NCBI GenBank assembly: GCA_020720405.1
Contig: DYOS01000020.1
Coordinates: 1-37,872, forward strand
Length of the DNA stretch: 37,872 bases
From: Caldithrix sp.
GTDB lineage: Bacteria > Calditrichota > Calditrichia > Calditrichales > Calditrichaceae
Direction: 5' to 3'
The notes beneath the pieces were generated by a model. That model was given only the letters and a program-made list of their open reading frames with translations. It did no database searches and was not told the DNA's origin. Of the stretch, positions 32,993 through 37,872 are shown piece after piece (the stretch's first letter is position 1; each line of letters opens with the position of its first letter). The translations under genes were made by a program, and so were the position numbers.

Positions 32993-34558
32993 TTATTCCC
33001 ATTCGATGGTTGCCGGGGGTTTTGAACTTACATCATAGACTACTCGGTTTACACCCCGGACTTCATTAATGATCCGGTTGGAAATTCTTGCCAGAATTTC
33101 GTAAGGCATATCAAACCAGTGCGCGGTCATGCCGTCGGTACTGGTTACGGCGCGCAGGGCGATAACCTGCTCATACGTCCGTTGATCACCCATTACACCA
33201 ACCGTGTGAACCGGAATCAGCACGGCAAAAGCCTGCCAGATTGAAGAGTAAAGACCAGCTTTCCATATTTCATCGATATAAATGGCATCGGCGTCTTGCA
33301 GCAGTTGAACCCGTTCCGGTGTGGCCTCACCCAAAATCCGGATGGCCAGACCCGGTCCCGGGAAAGGATGACGCCCGACAATGGTTTCGGGAATACCCAG
33401 CATCCGGCCGGCTTCACGCACTTCGTCTTTAAAAAGCTCACGCAGGGGTTCAATCAGTTTAAAATTCAGCTTTTCCGGTAAGCCGCCCACATTATGATGG
33501 GACTTGATTGTGGCGGCCGGCCCTTTAAAGGAAACACTCTCGATAACATCAGGATAAAGCGTGCCCTGGGCCAGGAAATCAAATTGCCCCAGTTTCCGGG
33601 CTTCGGTTTCAAAGACCCGGATAAACTCGGCGCCAATTTTTTTCCGCTTCTCTTCAGGATCAGAAACGCCGGCTAATATACTGTAGAAGGATTGGCTGCA
33701 GTTGACCGTGGTCAAGTTGATATGAAAATGATTTTTGAAGACCCGCTCTACCTCGGCTGCCTCATTTTTACGCAGGTAACCGGTGTCAATGAAAACGCAA
33801 TGCAACTGATCGCCGATGGCTTTGTGCAGCAGAGCCGCCACCACGCTGGAATCAACACCGCCGCTAAGGGCGCACAGAACCTGGCGCTTGCCCACCGTCT
33901 CCCGCACCTGGCGGATACTTTGCCCGATAAAAGATTCGGCATTCCAGTCACCCCGGCAACCGCAAATTCCAAATAAAAAGTTTTTGAAGATCTGACCACC
34001 GTAATCGGTATGGGCAACCTCGGGATGAAACTGTACACCGTACCAGGCTTTTGATTTATGGCGCACCGCGGCCAGCGGGGCATTTTCTGTTTCGGCAATG
34101 ATTTCAAAATCTGCAGGCAGGTCCAGTACTTTATCACCGTGGCTCATCCAGACATTGCTTGCTTCGGGCAGATCGGTCAGCAATAGATTTGGCCGGACTA
34201 CCTTCAGGAAAGCCGGACCGTATTCTTTTTTCTGCGCCTGAACCACCTGACCGCCGGAGATAAAGGTCAAAAGCTGCAAACCATAACAGATGCCAAGTAC
34301 CGGTATGCCGGAAGGAAGCACAGCAGCGGTTATTTTCGGGGCATTTTCCTCATAAACAGAAGAGGGACCTCCGGAAAGAACGATACCCTTCAGATTGCGG
34401 TGAACATACAATTTCAGGTCAACATTAAAAGGCTGTATCTCTGAAAAAACCCCCGCTTCCCGGATCCGGCGGGCAATAAGCTGGGTGTATTGACTCCCAA
34501 AATCCAGAATCAGAATGGTTTCTGTAGCCGGGTCTATTCCTGCAGACTGAAATCCCAC
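32993..34558 (-). CDS. guaA: GMP synthase (glutamine-hydrolysing)
   Basis: The 521-residue enzyme makes GMP from XMP. The class I amidotransferase domain has C91 (GICYGLQ) and the H178/E180 pair (QFHPEV). The ATP pyrophosphatase loop is SGGVDSSVV (about residues 230-240), and the C-terminal dimerisation domain ends KPPATIEWE. The start is GTG at 34558 with AGGAG ten bases upstream. It overlaps the surE 3' end by 25 bases. No guaB is present. A purine riboswitch is excluded because the start lies within surE. Confidence 0.97.
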   Translation of the reverse strand: MGFQSAGIDPATETILILDFGSQYTQLIARRIREAGVFSEIQPFNVDLKLYVHRNLKGIVLSGGPSSVYEENAPKITAAVLPSGIPVLGICYGLQLLTFISGGQVVQAQKKEYGPAFLKVVRPNLLLTDLPEASNVWMSHGDKVLDLPADFEIIAETENAPLAAVRHKSKAWYGVQFHPEVAHTDYGGQIFKNFLFGICGCRGDWNAESFIGQSIRQVRETVGKRQVLCALSGGVDSSVVAALLHKAIGDQLHCVFIDTGYLRKNEAAEVERVFKNHFHINLTTVNCSQSFYSILAGVSDPEEKRKKIGAEFIRVFETEARKLGQFDFLAQGTLYPDVIESVSFKGPAATIKSHHNVGGLPEKLNFKLIEPLRELFKDEVREAGRMLGIPETIVGRHPFPGPGLAIRILGEATPERVQLLQDADAIYIDEIWKAGLYSSIWQAFAVLIPVHTVGVMGDQRTYEQVIALRAVTSTDGMTAHWFDMPYEILARISNRIINEVRGVNRVVYDVSSKPPATIEWE

Positions 34559-35307
34559 GTTTTTAACTCTCCTAAAAATGATTCATCGGTCAGGGCATAA
34601 CGGATAGGTGTGATTGACACTTTATTTTCCAGCACGGCCCGGTCGTCCAGATCCGGCTCTTCATCCAGTATCATGCGCTTGCCGGTCAGCCAGTAATAGG
34701 TTCGGCGGTTCGGGTCAACCCGTTTATCAAATGCTTCCTCGTATCGGCCGCGTCCCTGCCGGGTAATTTGTATTCCGGCAACTTCTTCCGGGCTGACCGC
34801 CGGAACATTGACATTGAGCAGGGTGCCCTCCGGCAAACCACGTTGCAGAACCTCTCCGGCTACCCGCCGGGCAATTCCGGCTGCAAAGCTGAAATCGGAC
34901 GAGTGGAAGGAAGCCAGGGAAACGGCAATCGAAGCAATGCCCATAATGGTACCTTCCGCAGCAGCGGAAACCGTGCCCGAATAGATAATATTGGTGGCCG
35001 TGTTCGGCCCGAGGTTGATGCCGCTGACCACAAGGTCTGGCCGGACCGGCATCAGGCAGCGCGAACCCAATTTTACACAATCGGCTGGTGTGCCATTGAC
35101 GGCATAGCCGAAAAAGCGATTGTCTTTGCTGATTTCCTGTACCCGAAGCGGATCAGAGATGGTGATGGCATGGCCGACGGCACTTTTTTCGCTCAGCGGT
35201 GCAACCACTGTGATATCACCAAGACCAGTCAGGGCAGAAACCAGAGCGGCAAGACCCGGCGCAAAAATTCCGTCGTCGTTGGTAATTAAGATTTGTTTAT
35301 TGCCCAA
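34534..35307 (-). CDS. surE: 5'/3'-nucleotidase SurE
   Basis: The 257-residue metal-dependent phosphatase acts on nucleoside monophosphates. The metal site starts [11 protein letters not shown] (D11, D12), and KSAVGHAIT and [22 protein letters not shown] are family hallmarks. Length is normal. The start is TTG at 35307: the protein then begins [12 protein letters not shown], as family members do, and AGGT lies nine bases upstream. No alternative ATG exists before the metal site. It lies nine bases after accD and overlaps guaA, so it is mid-operon. Confidence 0.95.
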   Translation of the reverse strand: MGNKQILITNDDGIFAPGLAALVSALTGLGDITVVAPLSEKSAVGHAITISDPLRVQEISKDNRFFGYAVNGTPADCVKLGSRCLMPVRPDLVVSGINLGPNTATNIIYSGTVSAAAEGTIMGIASIAVSLASFHSSDFSFAAGIARRVAGEVLQRGLPEGTLLNVNVPAVSPEEVAGIQITRQGRGRYEEAFDKRVDPNRRTYYWLTGKRMILDEEPDLDDRAVLENKVSITPIRYALTDESFLGELKTWDFSLQE

Positions 35308-35316
35308 AACCGTGAC

Positions 35317-36162
35317 CTAATTTTTGGATTGGAAAAACTCAATCAGGTTGGCAATGCGCTGCTTGAGTTCGTGGCGGTGAACAATCATGTCCAGAAAGCC
35401 ATGATCCAGCAGGAATTCGGAGCGCTGGAAACCGGCCGGTAAATCCTGGCCGATGGTCTGTTTGATAACCCGCGGACCGGCAAAGCCGATCAGGGCACCC
35501 GGTTCGGCAATCTGAATATCACCGAGCATGGCGTAACTGGCGGTTGTTCCACCGGTGGTCGGATTGGTCAGCAGGGAGATAAAGGGTTGACCGGTTTTGG
35601 CAAACTGGGTTAGACGGGCGCTGGTTTTGGCCAGCTGCATCAGGCTGAGCACACCTTCGTGCATACGGGCGCCGCCGCTGGAAGAAAGGATAATCAAAGG
35701 TAATTTTTCTTTGGTCGCCTTTTGAATGGCCCGGGAAATTTTCTCGCCAACCACCGAACCCATGCTGCCGCCCATAAACCGGAAATCCATCAGCGCAAAA
35801 ACCACTTTGTGCTGTTCGAGCAGACCGGTTCCGGTGATCACCGCATCGTTAAAACCGATTTTCTTTACGGTTAAGGCATACTTTTCACTGTATTTTTTAT
35901 AATCGGTAAAATTAAGCGGGTCGGCCGATTTGATATTGGCATTAAATTCCTGCCAGGTTCCTTCATCGGTCAGCAGTTTAATATAGGTGTCGCTGCCAAT
36001 CCGGAAATGGTAATCGCATTTCGGGCAAACATGATAGCGTTTATCCAGTTCTTTGCGATAGATGATTTCGCCGCAGTTTTCGCATTTTACCCACAGACCA
36101 TCGGGCAGCTCTTTTTTATTTTGCGCCTGCAGGGAGGGTTTGCTTCGTTTAAACCAGTCCAT
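35317..36162 (-). CDS. accD: acetyl-CoA carboxylase carboxyltransferase subunit beta
   Basis: The 281-residue subunit transfers carboxyl groups from biotin to acetyl-CoA, in fatty acid synthesis. The N-terminal zinc ribbon has C27, C30, C46 and C49, the spacing of E. coli AccD. The crotonase-fold core has SGGARMHEG, PTTGGTTASYAMLGD and EPGALIGFAGPRVI. ATG at 36162 is chosen because the GAGGTGA ribosome binding site ends at it; the GTG at 36168 lies inside that site. The alpha subunit accA is not in the window. Confidence 0.96.
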   Translation of the reverse strand: MDWFKRSKPSLQAQNKKELPDGLWVKCENCGEIIYRKELDKRYHVCPKCDYHFRIGSDTYIKLLTDEGTWQEFNANIKSADPLNFTDYKKYSEKYALTVKKIGFNDAVITGTGLLEQHKVVFALMDFRFMGGSMGSVVGEKISRAIQKATKEKLPLIILSSSGGARMHEGVLSLMQLAKTSARLTQFAKTGQPFISLLTNPTTGGTTASYAMLGDIQIAEPGALIGFAGPRVIKQTIGQDLPAGFQRSEFLLDHGFLDMIVHRHELKQRIANLIEFFQSKN

Positions 36163-36175
36163 ACTCACCTCTTTG

Positions 36176-36616
36176 CTAAAGGGTCATATTTTTAACCATA
36201 ACCAGGGCATCGGAGCCGTCGTTGTAATAAGCCCGGCGTTCCATCAATGCGCTGAATCCGAATTGTTCATAGAGCCGGATAGCCGGGGAATTTGTTTTTT
36301 TTACCTCCAGATAAGCCGACTCCGCTTCCGGGAAGTGTGCTAAAATAAACCGGATCAGCTCTTTTCCCAAACCTTTCCTGCGGAAGGCCGAACCGATACC
36401 GACATTGCCGATATGCAGCTCACCTGCATAAAACCAGACCACAATATAACCGGCAATAACTTCATTATCGGTCAGTACAAAACAATGGGCGTGTTTTTTT
36501 AACTCAACCTCTTCTCGGAAGCTCTCCCGGGTCCAGATATCATAATCATAAATTTCCGATTCAATTTGTGCGACTTCGTCCAGATCACTGCTGGCCATGG
36601 GCCGGATGGTAACCAT
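36176..36616 (-). CDS. rimI: ribosomal protein S18-alanine N-acetyltransferase family
   Basis: The 146-residue GNAT acetyltransferase has the acetyl-CoA loop GSAFRRKGLGKELI (near residues 76-89) and the C-terminal ESAYLEVKKTNSPAIRLYEQFGF, typical of RimI. The family acetylates the N-terminal Ala of ribosomal protein S18, though individual members may have other targets. Its ATG overlaps the tsaB stop as TGATG. The tsaE-tsaB-rimI order is found in many bacteria and supports the name. Confidence 0.92.
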   Translation of the reverse strand: MVTIRPMASSDLDEVAQIESEIYDYDIWTRESFREEVELKKHAHCFVLTDNEVIAGYIVVWFYAGELHIGNVGIGSAFRRKGLGKELIRFILAHFPEAESAYLEVKKTNSPAIRLYEQFGFSALMERRAYYNDGSDALVMVKNMTL

Positions 36617-37302
36617 CAGTAAACTCCGGAAAAGGGACGGATATAAAGCGGTTCGATAACAGCCGGATCGCTGCCGCCTTCATTTTCAAAAATCCGCCGG
36701 CCGATCCGACCCAGGGCAGCGGCGCTGTAATGGATATTTTCCACAAGACGTATGCGGCGCATCTCAAAAACCAGTTTTTCCTTTTCAGAAATCTGCACCC
36801 CGGCCGGGCAAATGAGGACGGCAGATTCGGGAAGTTCCGCCGCCAGATCTCCGGTTTTAACCAGGCGATGCTCCTTTACCCCGTAATAGCCGGCCGCAGT
36901 GCGGAATAATTCAGTGAGATAATATTCGCTGCGCCGGGCATCGATAATGGTAAAAAGCCGGGCATCGGTCAAACCGGACTGGCCGGCCAGCAACTGGGCA
37001 TTGGAAACACCGCTGACCGGCAGACCAAGGCTGAAACATAAACCCTGAACATAGCTCAAACCAATGCGCAGACCGGTGAATGAACCGGGTCCCAAGGCTA
37101 CCACGACCTGTTTCAGATCGGCCAGAGTCATTGCGCTGTATCCGGGGATGGTATTCAAAAATTGAAAAGCCCGGCTGACCATCGGGCTGAGAATAGCAGC
37201 ATGCTGCAGGGGTAGTTCATGGCTGTATTCAACCAGAGTTTTGTCGTTTTGGAGCAGGGCGACGCTGCACAGATCGGACGAGGTTTCAACGGCTAAAATC
37301 AT
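36616..37302 (-). CDS. tsaB: tRNA t6A37 modification protein TsaB
   Basis: The 228-residue protein has the ASKHA fold (MILAVETSSDLCSVAL at the N-terminus, and ALGPGSFTGLRIGLSYVQGL near residue 75). With TsaD, TsaE and TsaC it makes N6-threonylcarbamoyl-adenosine at position 37 of ANN-decoding tRNAs. TsaB is a scaffold and is not catalytic. Length is in the normal range. The ATG overlaps the tsaE TGA as ATGA, and the stop overlaps the rimI ATG. tsaD and tsaC are not in the window. Confidence 0.94.
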   Translation of the reverse strand: MILAVETSSDLCSVALLQNDKTLVEYSHELPLQHAAILSPMVSRAFQFLNTIPGYSAMTLADLKQVVVALGPGSFTGLRIGLSYVQGLCFSLGLPVSGVSNAQLLAGQSGLTDARLFTIIDARRSEYYLTELFRTAAGYYGVKEHRLVKTGDLAAELPESAVLICPAGVQISEKEKLVFEMRRIRLVENIHYSAAALGRIGRRIFENEGGSDPAVIEPLYIRPFSGVY

Positions 37303-37724
37303 AATTTTTGATACACCTTGAAAAGACGGGTTTCTCCGGACAGTTCAATCCTGACCAGGAAATAGGATTCGAGAAAGGGCTGCAGGCGGGCCGGCCATTC
37401 AATAAAGGTGAAGCCCGGGCCGGCGATCAGATCTTCCCAGCCCAGCTGATCAAGCTCTTCATTTTTTTCAATCCGGTACAGATCGAGATGATTGACCGGA
37501 ACGGGACCCGGATACTGCTGAACAATGGCGAAAGTCGGACTGGTGGCGCGGGTACTGGTTTTTAATAGCTGGCAGATTTCCTTAACCAGGAAGGTTTTCC
37601 CGGCGCCCAGGGTGCCTTCGAGCAAAACGACTGCACTTTGCGGAAGACGCGATAGAAGCAGAACGGCAAATTCGGCACTTTCAGCCGTAGAGTTACTGGT
37701 AAAATCAAATAATTCACGAAGCAT
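37299..37724 (-). CDS. tsaE: tRNA t6A37 modification ATPase TsaE
   Basis: The roughly 141-residue P-loop ATPase has Walker A LEGTLGAGKTFLVKE, ATSPTFAIVQQYPG, and HLDLYRIEKNEEL with the conserved Tyr-Arg. It powers the t6A synthesis complex with TsaB and TsaD. The chosen start is ATG at 37724; the frame extends to a TTG at 37736 that adds four residues, and neither has a strong ribosome binding site. It is the first complete gene of the operon running down to pgeF. Confidence 0.92.
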   Translation of the reverse strand: MLRELFDFTSNSTAESAEFAVLLLSRLPQSAVVLLEGTLGAGKTFLVKEICQLLKTSTRATSPTFAIVQQYPGPVPVNHLDLYRIEKNEELDQLGWEDLIAGPGFTFIEWPARLQPFLESYFLVRIELSGETRLFKVYQKL

Positions 37725-37791
37725 AAGGGGTGTCAAGTTAAAGGAAGCGGCAGATTAAAACAAGATTCGGCAGTTCTCCCCTTTTGATATG

Positions 37792-37872
37792 TCAATCAAA
37801 AAGGAAAAAGATAGCAACTGCTTCCTGAATGGTATTTTTCTTCTGTGTAAAATTGTCCATAATTTTAATCCT
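37792..37872 (-). CDS. possible 3' end of a gene cut by the window edge
   Basis: A minus-strand frame is open from the window edge to TGA at 37792-37794. The 26 visible codons end AVAIFFLFD. An ATG at 37860, with AGGA about eight bases upstream, could alternatively make a 22-residue peptide. There is no recognisable domain. The remaining gap to tsaE is about 67 bases. The evidence is only an open frame, so the call is weak. Confidence 0.2.
   Translation of the reverse strand, partial: RIKIMDNFTQKKNTIQEAVAIFFLFD

Overview
The window looks like a chromosomal segment of an anaerobic or facultative Gram-negative bacterium of the FCB superphylum. A Calditrichota-, KSB1- or Ignavibacteria-like lineage is the best guess, but the sequence alone does not fix the phylum. 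The evidence is a secreted protein with a C-terminal sorting/FlgD-like domain carrying the NYPNPFNPST motif, a TonB receptor with a carboxypeptidase-like N-terminal extension, several lipoproteins, and a cytosolic group 3-type [NiFe] hydrogenase. I found no tRNA, rRNA, CRISPR array, transposase or phage gene. The block from about 13.3 kb rightwards is core chromosome. The first 13 kb is more accessory in character.

Left part (1-13.2 kb): small membrane and lipoproteins, a SAM methyltransferase translationally coupled to a WG-repeat lipoprotein, a DUF486 membrane protein, a TonB-dependent receptor with a small exported partner, a 67-aa orphan, an MFS transporter, a two-gene secreted module (beta-helix-like protein plus a protein with an exact 77-residue repeat and sorting domain), a SulP anion transporter, and a divergent orphan NarL-type response regulator. 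Two long intergenic gaps here (2165-2500 and 9883-10477) hold palindromic dispersed-repeat elements that share a core.

Hydrogenase region (13.3-18.3 kb, minus strand): hydB-hydG-hydD-hydA, then a maturation protease and a stand-alone receiver protein, all tightly packed. Upstream of hydB are two inverted sites that closely resemble the Rex (NADH/NAD+ sensor) operator. That fits an NAD(P)-linked hydrogenase.

Signalling and housekeeping region (18.3-26.2 kb): a coupled minus-strand operon of GAF histidine kinase, lipoprotein-type isoaspartyl methyltransferase, site-2 protease, anchored unknown protein and era. Next come a STAS anti-anti-sigma-like protein with its own terminator, an omega-like RNA polymerase subunit, a plus-strand ytxH/ytxG-like pair, and ilvE.

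Right part (26.2-37.8 kb, minus strand): a long colinear series reading tsaE-tsaB-rimI-accD-surE-guaA-glmS, a TPR plus periplasmic-binding-fold protein, pgeF, then an NlpC/P60 lipoprotein and an exported dipeptide epimerase. The left end of this series is a cell-wall synthesis and recycling theme: glmS makes the amino-sugar precursor, the TPR protein has LpoA-like architecture, pgeF edits peptidoglycan precursors, and the NlpC/P60 and epimerase pair handles murein peptides. Several starts were changed from the longest open frame on the basis of ribosome binding sites or overlaps; these are stated in the entries.
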